Source of the DNA: Aquabacter cavernae
Lineage (GTDB): Bacteria; Pseudomonadota; Alphaproteobacteria; Rhizobiales; Xanthobacteraceae
Direction of reading: 5' to 3'
Assembly: GCF_003993795.1 (NCBI RefSeq)
Contig: NZ_RWKV01000011.1
Span: 1-64,000 of the forward strand
Length of the DNA: 64,000 nucleotides
Shown piece by piece: positions 50,940 through 61,838 of this stretch. Numbering within the stretch: the stretch's first letter is position 1; the number at the start of each line of letters is the position of its first letter. The position numbers and the translations under genes are program-made. Under the pieces are notes generated by a model. That model worked only from the letters and a program-made list of their open reading frames with translations. It did not search any database and was not told the DNA's origin.

Positions 50940-51806
50940 ATGAAGACTGTGATGCGTACCGCCGGCGGCGTGGCCGCGACCCTGGTCCTGCTGGTGGTGG
51001 CGGGGGGGCTGGGGCTGGCCCTGTGGCGCTATTACATGGAGGCGCCCTGGACCCGCGACGGCCTCGTCCATGCGGACGTGGTGGTGATCGCGCCGGACGT
51101 GTCGGGTCTGGTGAGCGAGGTGCCGGTGCGGGAAAACCAGGCGGTGAAGCGCGGCGACGTGCTGATCCGCATCGATCCCAGCCGCTTCACCCTCGCTCTG
51201 CGACAGGCCGAGGCGGATCTGGCGAGCAAGAAGGCGGCGAGCGACGAGGCCGCCTCCATCCTCACCCGCTACGAGAATGCCGGGGATCTCGCCGAGACCC
51301 AGGAGGCCGTGACCAACCAGCGCTATGCCGCCGCCATGGCCAAGGCCGCCTATGATCAGGCACTGGCCAGCCGCGACGTGGCCCAGCTCAATCTGGAGCG
51401 CGCCGTGGTGCGCGCACCGGTGAACGGGGTGGTGACCAATTTCGACGTGCGGCCGGGCGACTATGTGAGCACGGGCAAGGGCGTCTTCGCCCTGGTGGAC
51501 ACGGACAGCTTCGCGGTGGACGGCTTCTTCGAGGAAACCAAGCTGCCCGGCATCAAGGTGGGCGATCCCGCGCGGGTGACGCTCATGGGCGGGGCGACGC
51601 TCTACGGCAAGGTGCAGGGCATCGCGGCCGCCATTTCGGGCAACATCCCCTCCGACGGACGGCTCCTGTCCAACGTCAACCCGGTCTTCAACTGGGTGCG
51701 GCTGGCGCGGCGCATCCCGGTGCGCATCACGCTGGACGCAATCCCGCCCGACGCGGGCCTCGTGGCAGGCCGCACCGCCACCGTGGAAATCCTCGCCCGG
51801 CCCTGA
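50940..51806 (+). CDS. HlyD-family periplasmic adaptor (AaeA-like)
   Basis: The 288-residue membrane-fusion protein has an N-terminal anchor (about 8-30) and a lipoyl-like barrel split by a short coiled-coil hairpin (about 75-140, LALRQAEADLASKKAASDEA). The lipoyl halves are VVVIAPDVSGLVSEVPVREN and VVRAPVNGVVTNFDVRPGD. It begins 1 base after the DUF1656 stop, completing the efflux unit, and would link the FUSC protein to an outer-membrane channel encoded elsewhere. Confidence 0.9.
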   Translation: MKTVMRTAGGVAATLVLLVVAGGLGLALWRYYMEAPWTRDGLVHADVVVIAPDVSGLVSEVPVRENQAVKRGDVLIRIDPSRFTLALRQAEADLASKKAASDEAASILTRYENAGDLAETQEAVTNQRYAAAMAKAAYDQALASRDVAQLNLERAVVRAPVNGVVTNFDVRPGDYVSTGKGVFALVDTDSFAVDGFFEETKLPGIKVGDPARVTLMGGATLYGKVQGIAAAISGNIPSDGRLLSNVNPVFNWVRLARRIPVRITLDAIPPDAGLVAGRTATVEILARP

Positions 51807-51821
51807 GGAGGGGGCGGTTCG

Positions 51822-52739
51822 TCATCCCGCGGCAGTGCGTTCCCGCAGCAGTTCGGCGGAGGTGCGGACGGCTTCGGAGATCTGCACCAACTGCTTGGTG
51901 AGCGGGCTCGTCTTGCGCCAGACCATGCCGATGGTCCGCGAGGGCTGGGGATTGCCGAAGCGCGCCACGCAGACCGAGGCCGAGCGAGTCTCCACCCCCA
52001 CGGCCATTTCCGGGAGCAGCGTGATACCGATGCCCGCATCCACCATCTGCACCAGAGTGGACAGGGAGCTGGCCTCCAGGAAGTCGCGCGGGGTCGCGCG
52101 GACGTCCACATGGCAGAAGGACAAGGCCTGATCCCGAAAGCAGTGCCCCTCTTCCAGCAGGAGGAGCCGCATCTCGCGCAGCGCATCGGGGGCGGGCACC
52201 GGCTTTCCCGCGTCCGTCCCGGGCCGCACCAGGACGAAGCTCTCGGTGAACAGGGGAATCTCGATCAGCGAGGGTTCCGAGGTGGGCAGGGCGACGATGG
52301 CGGTATCCAGCCGTCCGTCTTCCAGCTCCTGCAGGAGGCGCGGCGTCTGGGTTTCCCGCACATGGATGTCGAGGCCGGCATGCCGGCTGCCCAGGCTGCC
52401 CAGCAAGGTGGGCAGCAGATAGGGCGCGACGGTGGGGATGACGCCGATGCGCAGCCGCCCCATGAGCCGCTCCCCCGAGGCCCGCGCCAGATCTCCCAGT
52501 TCGTCGATGGAGCGCAAGATGTCGCGGATGCGGGGCGCGAACTCCTCCCCGAAGCTGGTGAGGCGCACCTGCCGGGCGTTGCGCTCGAACAGCTCGGTGC
52601 CCACCTCCTGCTCCAGTTCCTTGATCTGCATGGACAGGGCGGGCTGGGAGATGCCGCACGCCTCCGCCGCGCGCCGGAAATGGCCGTGACGCGCCAGCGC
52701 CTCGAAATAGCGGAACTGCCTCAATGTGACGTTTTTCAT
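51822..52739 (-). CDS. oxyR: Hydrogen peroxide sensor OxyR (LysR family)
   Basis: The 305-residue regulator has the LysR helix-turn-helix (about 4-62, GHFRRAAEACGISQPALSMQ) and the OxyR sensor domain with the two redox cysteines in EEGHCFRDQALSFC, Cys200 and Cys209, nine residues apart as in E. coli OxyR. Oxidation to a disulfide activates it. It is divergent from katG, its classic target, with 131 bases between the two starts. The intervening AT-rich DNA should hold its binding site. Confidence 0.94.
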   Translation of the reverse strand: MKNVTLRQFRYFEALARHGHFRRAAEACGISQPALSMQIKELEQEVGTELFERNARQVRLTSFGEEFAPRIRDILRSIDELGDLARASGERLMGRLRIGVIPTVAPYLLPTLLGSLGSRHAGLDIHVRETQTPRLLQELEDGRLDTAIVALPTSEPSLIEIPLFTESFVLVRPGTDAGKPVPAPDALREMRLLLLEEGHCFRDQALSFCHVDVRATPRDFLEASSLSTLVQMVDAGIGITLLPEMAVGVETRSASVCVARFGNPQPSRTIGMVWRKTSPLTKQLVQISEAVRTSAELLRERTAAG

Positions 52740-55042
<2,303 letters not shown>

Positions 55043-55057
55043 TCGCAGACACGAATC

Positions 55058-55090
55058 CCGGCCGCCGATCTTCGGCGGCCGGTCTTCATC
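55058..55090 (+). terminator. Terminator after katG
   Basis: CCGGCCGCCGA (55058-55068) and TCGGCGGCCGG (55072-55082) form a perfect 11-bp stem with loop TCT, followed by TCTTCAT. It is 16 bases past the katG stop. Confidence 0.8.
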
Positions 55091-55146
55091 CCTGTTTCAT
55101 ACCGCCCCTGCCGCCATAGGCCGTGCCGCCCGGCCGCCGGGCCGTT

Positions 55147-56259
55147 TCAGGACTGCGCGGCGGTCGTCAGGGAGGCGGTCAGGTCGACGATATCGTTGCT
55201 CCGGTGCAGCGGGATCACCTTGGGCTCCCCCTGGTCGGCCAAGGCGCGGACATCATACTGGGCGAAGTTCAGGCCCGCATAATCGCGCACGAAGAGCAGC
55301 CCGCGATCGAGATCCGACAGGCTCGTCCAGGTGGTGAATTCGGTGGCATAGGCGGTGGTGCCGTCCGCATCGAGGCCGGCCACCTCCATATGGGCGCCGC
55401 CCGCCTCCGGATAGTCGATGGAGACGCCGCGCGGACGGTCGAAAGTGTTCATCACATGGGCCAGCGTGCGCACCGCCAGATCCGGCGTCGCCGCCTTCTC
55501 GGTGAACTCGGCATAATAGACCGCGCGCACGAACCGGCCGACCGAGGTGCTGGACGAGGGCAGGCCGGCGGTGGCGATGCCCGAATCCGGCTGCTGCGCC
55601 TTGTAGCCGCCGAAGCTGGCCGTGGAGCGGTCCACATTGGTGAGGAACGTGTAGTTGTCGAGGTTGGTCAGGTGCCAGTCGAAGCGCGGCCCGTTGGTCA
55701 TCACCCGTACGGGGTTGTCGTAGAGCTGCATCTCGCCCTTGTGGAACTCGATCACCAGCGAGGCGCCGGTGGCGTCGTTGACCACATAATGGAAGGGCGA
55801 GACGGCCCCGCGCAGGATTTCCAGGGCTTCGAGCACCACGGGCTGCGTGGCGAGGGCATCCTTCACCTGCGCCACCGTGGCATAGCCGCCCAGAACCCAA
55901 CTGCCGAGATCGGACGCCGCGAGCACGGCGCGGGTGGTCTCCACCCCCTGCTGCTGGCCGGCGGCGGCGGGATAGGAGAGCACGCTGAAGGTGAGGCCCT
56001 GCTCGTTCAGGCCCTCCACCACCTTCAGGTCGGCGATGCCCAGCGGCGTCTGCGCCGTGGGGATGCGGGCGGGCATGGTGATGGCGAGGAAGGCGTGGGC
56101 CACGTCATAGGCCAGCGCCGGATGTCCCGGCACGGCCGAGGCCACCTTGAAGCCCTTGGGGAAGAAAGCGAGCTGGTAGGGCAGATCGACGGTCAGCTCC
56201 AGCGTGCGCCCGAGATAGTGCTTGCCGGTCGCGTCACTGTAGACGAGCGCTGTGCACAT
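55147..56259 (-). CDS. Choloylglycine hydrolase family (linear amide C-N hydrolase)
   Basis: The 370-residue Ntn-hydrolase family protein starts Met-Cys, so removal of Met1 would expose the Cys2 nucleophile, as in conjugated bile acid hydrolases and penicillin V acylases. Conserved segments include YLGRTLEL (Arg), GLNEQGLTFSVLSYP, VMTNGPRFDWHLTNL (Asn) and PRGVSIDYPE. GGGGA lies 8 bases upstream. There is no signal peptide, so it acts in the cytoplasm. In soil bacteria likely substrates are N-acyl amides such as penicillin V or acyl-homoserine lactones; which one is unknown. Confidence 0.88.
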   Translation of the reverse strand: MCTALVYSDATGKHYLGRTLELTVDLPYQLAFFPKGFKVASAVPGHPALAYDVAHAFLAITMPARIPTAQTPLGIADLKVVEGLNEQGLTFSVLSYPAAAGQQQGVETTRAVLAASDLGSWVLGGYATVAQVKDALATQPVVLEALEILRGAVSPFHYVVNDATGASLVIEFHKGEMQLYDNPVRVMTNGPRFDWHLTNLDNYTFLTNVDRSTASFGGYKAQQPDSGIATAGLPSSSTSVGRFVRAVYYAEFTEKAATPDLAVRTLAHVMNTFDRPRGVSIDYPEAGGAHMEVAGLDADGTTAYATEFTTWTSLSDLDRGLLFVRDYAGLNFAQYDVRALADQGEPKVIPLHRSNDIVDLTASLTTAAQS

Positions 56260-56614
56260 GCTTGCATCCCCAATTGCCGAGGCCCCAGGAAGCGCGAGGC
56301 TCGGTCGTTTCTTGGCACACTTCCGGCCATGCGGAAAGATGGCGCCAGCCGCTGGCGCGGCCATAGGCCGGCGCGGTGCGCCTTCCCATAACCGTTTGAC
56401 TTGGATCAAACTTTTCCGACCCATCGCCGCCGCTCCCGCCTCCGGGCCGGCGTCAGCTCGCGCGTGGGGGCGATGTGCTCGGCCCGGCAGGGGGCGGTCG
56501 GAAGCGGCGACCCCATGGGCCCGGATGCGCGTGACGCACGCCGTCAGGTGCGGCCTTTTTGCGTGACGGGGATCCGGCATGGCGGCAGCGGGCACGGGCT
56601 GCAGATGCGGCGCG
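56260..56614. other. Intergenic region upstream of the amidohydrolase gene
   Basis: About 355 bases with no gene. It contains the palindrome GCGCCAGC-C-GCTGGCGC (56342-56358) and an AT-rich patch near 56390-56415 that may be the promoter of the minus-strand amidohydrolase. Nothing else is recognisable. Confidence 0.5.
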
Positions 56615-56690
56615 TGGTGCTCCCAAGGGGAATCGAACCCCTGTTTTCGCCGTGAGAGGGCGACGTCCTAGACCGCTAGACGATGGGAGC
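56615..56690 (-). tRNA. tRNA-Glu (anticodon CUC)
   Basis: On the minus strand the gene starts GCTCCCATCGTCTAG and ends GGTTCGATTCCCCTTGGGAG followed by CACCA, with the CCA encoded. The acceptor stem is GCTCCCA/TGGGAGC. The anticodon arm is TCGCC-CTCTCAC-GGCGA with anticodon CTC, and the T-arm has the GGTTCGAT loop. Total length is 76 with CCA. Confidence 0.96.
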
Positions 56691-56733
56691 TATCCGCGGA
56701 AGGCGCTCCGTATATCCGCGAACCGGGGCGGCA

Positions 56734-57447
56734 TCAAGCGGGATTTTGCGCCGGCTGTGCCGCCGCAGGGCGGGTGCCGAAGATGGCGCTGCCCACGCGC
56801 ACATGGGTGGCGCCCTGGCTGATGGCGGTGGGGAAGTCGCCGCTCATGCCCATGGAGAGGCCGGAAACCCCGTTGCGGGCCGCGATCTTCGCCAGCAGTG
56901 CGAAATGCGGCGCGGCGACCTCGTCCGCCGGCGGAATGCACATGAGGCCCTGAAGATCGAGCCCGTATTGCGCCCGGCAGGCAGCGATGAAGGCGTCCGC
57001 CTCCGGCGGGAGGATGCCGGCCTTCTGTGGCTCGGCGCCGGTATTCACCTGGATGAAGACCGGCAGGCGACGCCCCTGGCGCGCCATCTCGTCGGCCAGC
57101 GCCGCGGCGATCTTGGGGCGGTCCACCGTGTGGATCACGTCGAACGTCTCCACCGCCTCGCGGGCCTTGTTGGATTGCAGCGGGCCGATGAGGTGCAGGA
57201 CCACATCCGGCGCCTCGGCGCGCAAAACGGGCCATTTGCGCTGCGCCTCCTGCACCCGGTTCTCGCCGAACGCCCGCTGGCCGGCGGCCAGAACGGGGCG
57301 GATCTCGGGGATGTCGAAGGTCTTGGAGACGCAGATCAGGGTCACGTCCTGGGGCGCGCGGCCCGCATCGCGGCAGGCTTGCGCGATCTCGGCGCGCACT
57401 GCAACCAGGCGGTTCGCCGCTGCCTCTGCGCCATTCGCGCCGTCCAT
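56734..57447 (-). CDS. YggS/PROSC family PLP-binding protein
   Basis: This family maintains pyridoxal-phosphate balance and lacks clear catalytic activity. The 237-residue protein has the PLP-binding lysine in CVSKTF, and the family motifs FGENRVQEAQ, HLIGPLQSNK, HTVDRPKIA and GLSMGMSGDFPTAI, in order. The ATG at 57447 has AAAGGA 8 bases upstream. It is not next to proC or yggT, its usual companions elsewhere; here it sits beside a tRNA gene. Confidence 0.93.
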   Translation of the reverse strand: MDGANGAEAAANRLVAVRAEIAQACRDAGRAPQDVTLICVSKTFDIPEIRPVLAAGQRAFGENRVQEAQRKWPVLRAEAPDVVLHLIGPLQSNKAREAVETFDVIHTVDRPKIAAALADEMARQGRRLPVFIQVNTGAEPQKAGILPPEADAFIAACRAQYGLDLQGLMCIPPADEVAAPHFALLAKIAARNGVSGLSMGMSGDFPTAISQGATHVRVGSAIFGTRPAAAQPAQNPA

Positions 57448-57548
57448 GCCCCGATCCTTTCCGCCAGATGCCCGACGGGTGCCGGGGGGACTCACTTTTG
57501 CCCCGCGATAGCGTAAGAAGGAAGAGCTGACGTGAGCGGGCCTTCAGG

Positions 57549-59213
57549 ATGCCTCCGACGGACATGATGCCAGATCGGCCCGCTGCCGATGAGATCCGCA
57601 AGCGGATCCACATCCGGCATCGCGTGATCTGGCTCATCCTGATCATGGCCGTGCTCATCGTCGCCGAACGGGCTCACTCGCTGTTCTCCGAGCGTCAGGC
57701 CGAGATCGACCGGGCGACCAGCCAGCTCAAGGCCATCGCGCAGATCGTGGCGTTGACGGAGAAGGAGGCCATTTCCAGCGCCACCGCCGTCACCCAGGCG
57801 CTTTCCATGCAGGCCCAGTCCCTCCTGTCCGACCCGGAGAGCTGCGGCGACCTGCTCAAGCGCATCGCCAGCGAGATGATCGGCGTGCAGGGCGGGATGA
57901 TCACCGATGCCGCGGGCGTCGTGCGGTGCGCCAGCGTGCGTGCGCTTCTGGGGATCGATCTCTCCGACCGCCCCTATATGCGCGAGGCGCGCACCGCCCA
58001 GCGCGCGGTGCTGTCCGACTTCCTGGTCGCCCGCAGCACCGGGCGCCCCACCTTCGCGGTGACGGAGGCGCAGCGCGACGCGAGCGGCGAGCCCATCGCC
58101 TTCGCCGGCATCGCGCTCGACCTGCAATGGATCTCGCGCCTTGCGGCCCAGGTTGGGGCCCAGGCTGGCGCGGTGGTGACGGTGCTGGATTCCACGGGCA
58201 TCGTGCTGGCCCGCCATCCCGCCACGTCCGGCACCGTCGGCGCCCCCTACCGCAATCCGGAGACGCTGGCCCACCTCCAGTCCCAGGACGAGGGGACGCT
58301 CGAGGGGCGCGGGCTGGACGGGTCGATGCGCATGTTCGCCTTCCTGCGCATTCCCGGCACCGGGCTGCGGGTGCTGGTGAGCCGCGACAAGGATGCGGTC
58401 GTGGGCGCCATCGACCGGCGGATCCTGGCCACCATGGCCTCGCTGCTGGTGGCCATCGCGCTGTTCATGGCCCTCGCGCTCGCGGCCGCGCACCGCCTCA
58501 TCGTGGCCCCGCTCAACCGGCTGGCCGCGGACGTTCTGTCCGTGGGCCGGGGCGAGGCCACCGCCATCGGCGAGGTGGGGGTGGAGGAAATCCACCCCGT
58601 CCTCGAAGCCTATACGGAGATGAGCGCGCGCCTCCAGGAGCGGGCGGCGGAACTGCGCAACATCAACGGCCGCCTCGCCGCCATCGCCAGCACGGACGGG
58701 CTCACCGGGCTCGCCAACCGGCGCACCTTCGATGTGCAATTCTCCGAGGATTGGGTGCGCTGCGCCGATACCGGCCGGCCGCTCGCCCTCATCATGGCGG
58801 ACGTGGACAATTTCAAGCTGTTCAACGACAGCATGGGCCACCCGGCGGGCGACGAGGTGCTGCGGGAGGTGGCCCGCATGGTTGCGGCGGCGGTGGCCGG
58901 GCCGGGCCGCCTGGTGGCGCGCTACGGGGGCGAGGAATTCATCGTCCTCCTGCCCGATACCGATGCGGCCTCCGCCATCGAATATGCCGAGACCGCCCGG
59001 CGGCTCGTGGTGGCGCTCGACATCCCCCATCCCAAGGTGCCCATGGGGCGGCTCACCGCCAGCTTCGGCGTGGCCGCCACGCTGCCGCGCTCCGGCGAGC
59101 CGCCGGATTCCGTGCTCGCGGCGGCCGATGCCGCCCTCTATGAGGCCAAGCGCCTCGGCCGCAACCGGGTGGTGGGCGGGCGCGTGGCCCAGCCGGTGGA
59201 CGGGATCGCGTGA
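57549..59213 (+). CDS. Membrane diguanylate cyclase with periplasmic sensor
   Basis: It makes cyclic-di-GMP from GTP. The 554-residue protein has two membrane spans (about 26-42 and 295-316) flanking a periplasmic Cache-type sensor (about 45-290, GMITDAAGVVRCASV, RPYMREA, GRPTFAVTEA). A HAMP-like linker and a GGDEF domain follow, with the active site GGEEF at 460-464. The product-inhibition RxxD site is absent in its usual place, so it may lack feedback control. There is no EAL domain. The Nudix gene overlaps its stop. Confidence 0.92.
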   Translation: MPPTDMMPDRPAADEIRKRIHIRHRVIWLILIMAVLIVAERAHSLFSERQAEIDRATSQLKAIAQIVALTEKEAISSATAVTQALSMQAQSLLSDPESCGDLLKRIASEMIGVQGGMITDAAGVVRCASVRALLGIDLSDRPYMREARTAQRAVLSDFLVARSTGRPTFAVTEAQRDASGEPIAFAGIALDLQWISRLAAQVGAQAGAVVTVLDSTGIVLARHPATSGTVGAPYRNPETLAHLQSQDEGTLEGRGLDGSMRMFAFLRIPGTGLRVLVSRDKDAVVGAIDRRILATMASLLVAIALFMALALAAAHRLIVAPLNRLAADVLSVGRGEATAIGEVGVEEIHPVLEAYTEMSARLQERAAELRNINGRLAAIASTDGLTGLANRRTFDVQFSEDWVRCADTGRPLALIMADVDNFKLFNDSMGHPAGDEVLREVARMVAAAVAGPGRLVARYGGEEFIVLLPDTDAASAIEYAETARRLVVALDIPHPKVPMGRLTASFGVAATLPRSGEPPDSVLAAADAALYEAKRLGRNRVVGGRVAQPVDGIA

Positions 59214-59668
59214 CCGGCATGGCCCGCCCCGGCTGCGCCGCGCTGGCGGTGGTGGCGCGCGCGGCCCGCGTGCTGCTGGTGCGGCGGGCCAATCCGCCCG
59301 ATGCGGGCCTCTGGGGCTTTCCCGGCGGGCGCATCGAATGGGGCGAGCCGGTGGCGGCGGCGGCGGTGCGGGAATTGCGCGAGGAGACCGGCATCGAGGC
59401 GCTGGCGGGGGAGCCGCTGCGGGTTATCGATGCCTTCGACCATGGGCCGGACGGCGGGCTGCGGCACCATTATGTGATGGTGGCGGTGCTCTGTGCCTGG
59501 GTGTCCGGCGAGGGGGAGGCGGGCGACGACGCGCTGGAGACCGGCTGGTTCAGCCTGCCCCAGATCGCGGCCCGGTCTCATCTCATGAGCGCATGCGTGG
59601 AGGAGGTGGCCCGCGCGGCGCTGGAGTTTCCCATGGCCGGCCGCCTCGCGTCGGGTGGGGCCGGGTGA
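59210..59668 (+). CDS. Nudix hydrolase
   Basis: A 152-residue protein with the complete Nudix box (GGRIEWGEPVAAAAVREL followed by REETGI) and FPGG just before it. It resembles ADP-ribose pyrophosphatase-like Nudix enzymes. The start GTG at 59210 overlaps the cyclase stop as GTGA; an ATG at 59219 is an alternative. It is cotranscribed with the diguanylate cyclase, though a functional link to cyclic-di-GMP is not implied by the sequence. Confidence 0.86.
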   Translation: MTGMARPGCAALAVVARAARVLLVRRANPPDAGLWGFPGGRIEWGEPVAAAAVRELREETGIEALAGEPLRVIDAFDHGPDGGLRHHYVMVAVLCAWVSGEGEAGDDALETGWFSLPQIAARSHLMSACVEEVARAALEFPMAGRLASGGAG

Positions 59669-59742
59669 AAAAAGGATCATTCAGGCAGGGACATGCCGTC
59701 GCAGGGCTGTCACCGCCAAAAGCTATGGGCTAACCTCGATCC

Positions 59743-59760
59743 ATCTCGCAACCGCGAGAT
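59743..59760. repeat. Inverted repeat upstream of adc
   Basis: ATCTCGC (59743-59749) and GCGAGAT (59754-59760) form a perfect 7-bp dyad 29 bases before the adc start. It could be an operator or a leader hairpin. Confidence 0.45.
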
Positions 59761-59789
59761 GACCTGCCGCCGGATCGAGGGGAGTTCCC

Positions 59790-60536
59790 ATGAAGATCGA
59801 AGACGTGCGCCGCACGGCCTATTCCATGCCGCTGACCAACCCCGCCTATCCGCGCGGGCCGTACCGCTTCTTCGATCGTGAATTCCTCATCATCACCTAC
59901 CGCACCGACATCGAGGCCCTGCGGGCCGTGGTGCCCGAGCCGCTGGAGGTGTTCGAGCCGCTGGTGAAGTACGAATTCATCCGCATGCCCGATTCCACCG
60001 GCTTCGGTGATTATACCGAGACCGGACAGGTCATCCCCGTGAAATATAACGGCGTGGAAGGCGGCTACGTCCATTCCATGTATCTGGACGACGAGGCGCC
60101 CATCGCCGGCGGCCGCGAACTCTGGGGCTTCCCGAAGAAGTACGCCCACCCCAAGATGGAGGTGGAGAAAGACGTGCTGGTGGGTCGCCTGCACTATGGC
60201 AAGACGCTCTGCGCCGAAGCCACCATGGGCTACAAGCATGTGGCGGCCGACCCCGCGGCGGTCATGAAGTCGCTGCTGGCGCCCAATTTCATGATCAAGA
60301 TCATCCCCCATGTGGATGCCACGCCGCGCATCTGCGAGCTGGTGCGCTATTATCTGGAGGACGTGACGCTGAAGGAGGCCTGGGTGGGCCCCGGCGCGCT
60401 CGGCCTCTATCCCCACGTCATCTGCGACGTGGCTCGCCTGCCGGTCCTGGAGGTGGTCTCCGCGGTGCATATCCGCGCCGATCTCACGCTGGGCATGGGC
60501 GAGGTGATGTTCGATTATCTCACCGAGCAGAAGTGA
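59790..60536 (+). CDS. adc: Acetoacetate decarboxylase
   Basis: It turns acetoacetate into acetone and CO2 through a Schiff base. The 248-residue protein has the active-site lysine pair in [13 protein letters not shown] (Lys116 and Lys117), where the first forms the Schiff base in the Clostridium enzyme, and the family segment [23 protein letters not shown] precedes the ATG. In Rhizobiales adc is often near patatin and 3-hydroxybutyrate dehydrogenase genes; here patatin follows 92 bases downstream. Confidence 0.95.
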   Translation: MKIEDVRRTAYSMPLTNPAYPRGPYRFFDREFLIITYRTDIEALRAVVPEPLEVFEPLVKYEFIRMPDSTGFGDYTETGQVIPVKYNGVEGGYVHSMYLDDEAPIAGGRELWGFPKKYAHPKMEVEKDVLVGRLHYGKTLCAEATMGYKHVAADPAAVMKSLLAPNFMIKIIPHVDATPRICELVRYYLEDVTLKEAWVGPGALGLYPHVICDVARLPVLEVVSAVHIRADLTLGMGEVMFDYLTEQK

Positions 60537-60573
60537 GTGACGGCCGGGCCTTCCGGTCCGGCCCTGCGCAATC

Positions 60574-60599
60574 GCACGGCGCCCCGCGCGGCGCCGTGC
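60574..60599. repeat. Strong hairpin between adc and patatin gene
   Basis: GCACGGCGCC (60574-60583) and GGCGCCGTGC (60590-60599) form a perfect 10-bp GC-rich stem with a 6-base loop. There is no T-run. It lies 30 bases before the patatin start and could partly stop transcription or protect the upstream message. Confidence 0.6.
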
Positions 60600-60628
60600 C
60601 CCGCACAGATGGAATGGGGTGAGCGACC

Positions 60629-61780
60629 ATGAGCACGCTTCTCAGCGAGGTTCCCAACGATATCCGCGACGTGGTCGCCGACTATGACCGCGTGGCCTTG
60701 GTATTCCAGGGCGGCGGGGCGCTCGGCGCCTATCAGGCGGGGGTCTACGAGGCCCTGTCGCTGGCCGGTGCGGAGCCCAACTGGGTGTCGGGCGTGTCCA
60801 TCGGCGCCATCAACTCGGCCATCATCGCGGGCAACACCCCGGAGAACCGGGTGCCGCGCCTGCGCGAGTTCTGGAACACCATTTCCGGCCGCAAGATCTG
60901 GGCCTACACGCCGGAGGGCGACGCCTTCCGCAGCATGCGCAACCAGCTGTCGGCCCTCGCCACCATCAATCTGGGCCAGCCCGGCTTCTTCAAGCCGCGC
61001 TTCCCCAATCCCTGGCTGGTGCCGCGCGGCGCCGACGGGGCCACCAGCTTCTACGACACGGAGCCGCTGCGCGACACGCTGCTCCAACTGGTGGATTTCG
61101 ACCTGATCAATAGCGGGCAGAAGCGCTTCTCGGTGGGCGCGGTGAACGTGCGGACGGGCAATTTCGTCTATTTCGACAACACCACCCACCGCATCGGCCC
61201 CGAGCACATCATGGCCAGCGGCGCGCTGCCCCCGGCCTTCCCGCCGGTGCGCATCGACGGCGAATATTATTGGGACGGCGGCGTCGTCTCCAACACGCCG
61301 CTGCAATGGCTGCTGGACCAGCCGGACCATCCGAGCGCGCTGGTGTTCCAGGTGGACCTGTTCTCCGCGCGCGGCGACCTGCCCCGGGACATGCTGGACG
61401 TGATCGAGCGCCAGAAGGATATCGGCTATTCCAGCCGTACCCGGTCCATCACCGACTTCTTCCGCCGCGTGCAGGAACTGCGCTCGCTCTATGCCGATGC
61501 GCTCCAGCGCATTCCCGAGCAGCTGCGCACGGAGGAGGACAAGACGCTCCTCGCCGCCTATGAGCGCTCCGGCCCGGTGAATATCTGCCACCTGATCTAT
61601 CAGGAAAAGAGCTACGAGCGGGACTTCAAGGACTACGAATTCTCCGGCACCTCCATGCGCGACCATTGGCAGTCGGGCTATGAGGACACGCTGAAGACCT
61701 TGCGGCGCCGCGAATTCCTGAACAAGCCCGCGAAGAACACCGCCATCGTGGTGCACGACATCCACCGCGTGGAGGACTGA
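60629..61780 (+). CDS. Patatin-like phospholipase (DUF3734 type)
   Basis: The 383-residue protein is a cytoplasmic Ser-Asp hydrolase. It has the oxyanion glycine-rich motif FQGGGALGAYQAGVYEAL (about 26-43), the nucleophile Ser57 in GVSIGA and the catalytic Asp in YYWDGGVVSNTPL. The C-terminal DUF3734 region (YQEKSYERDFKDYEFSG) places it in the group linked to polyhydroxybutyrate metabolism in Rhizobiales. The neighbouring adc supports a link to acetoacetate/hydroxybutyrate use, though 3-hydroxybutyrate dehydrogenase is not present downstream. Confidence 0.92.
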   Translation: MSTLLSEVPNDIRDVVADYDRVALVFQGGGALGAYQAGVYEALSLAGAEPNWVSGVSIGAINSAIIAGNTPENRVPRLREFWNTISGRKIWAYTPEGDAFRSMRNQLSALATINLGQPGFFKPRFPNPWLVPRGADGATSFYDTEPLRDTLLQLVDFDLINSGQKRFSVGAVNVRTGNFVYFDNTTHRIGPEHIMASGALPPAFPPVRIDGEYYWDGGVVSNTPLQWLLDQPDHPSALVFQVDLFSARGDLPRDMLDVIERQKDIGYSSRTRSITDFFRRVQELRSLYADALQRIPEQLRTEEDKTLLAAYERSGPVNICHLIYQEKSYERDFKDYEFSGTSMRDHWQSGYEDTLKTLRRREFLNKPAKNTAIVVHDIHRVED

Positions 61781-61786
61781 CGCCGA

Positions 61787-61815
61787 GGGCCCGTGGCTTC
61801 GGTCACGGGCCCTTT
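61787..61815 (+). terminator. Terminator after patatin gene
   Basis: GGGCCCGTG (61787-61795) and CACGGGCCC (61804-61812) form a perfect 9-bp stem around GCTTCGGT, followed by TTT. It is 6 bases past the patatin stop and separates it from the convergent transporter. Confidence 0.8.
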
Positions 61816-61838
61816 GTGGCTTCTCCCGAGGGGAGGGG

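Noticed and set aside
48653-50941. A 762-codon minus-strand frame opposite the FUSC gene
   Set aside because: Antisense to a clear membrane protein and without recognisable features.
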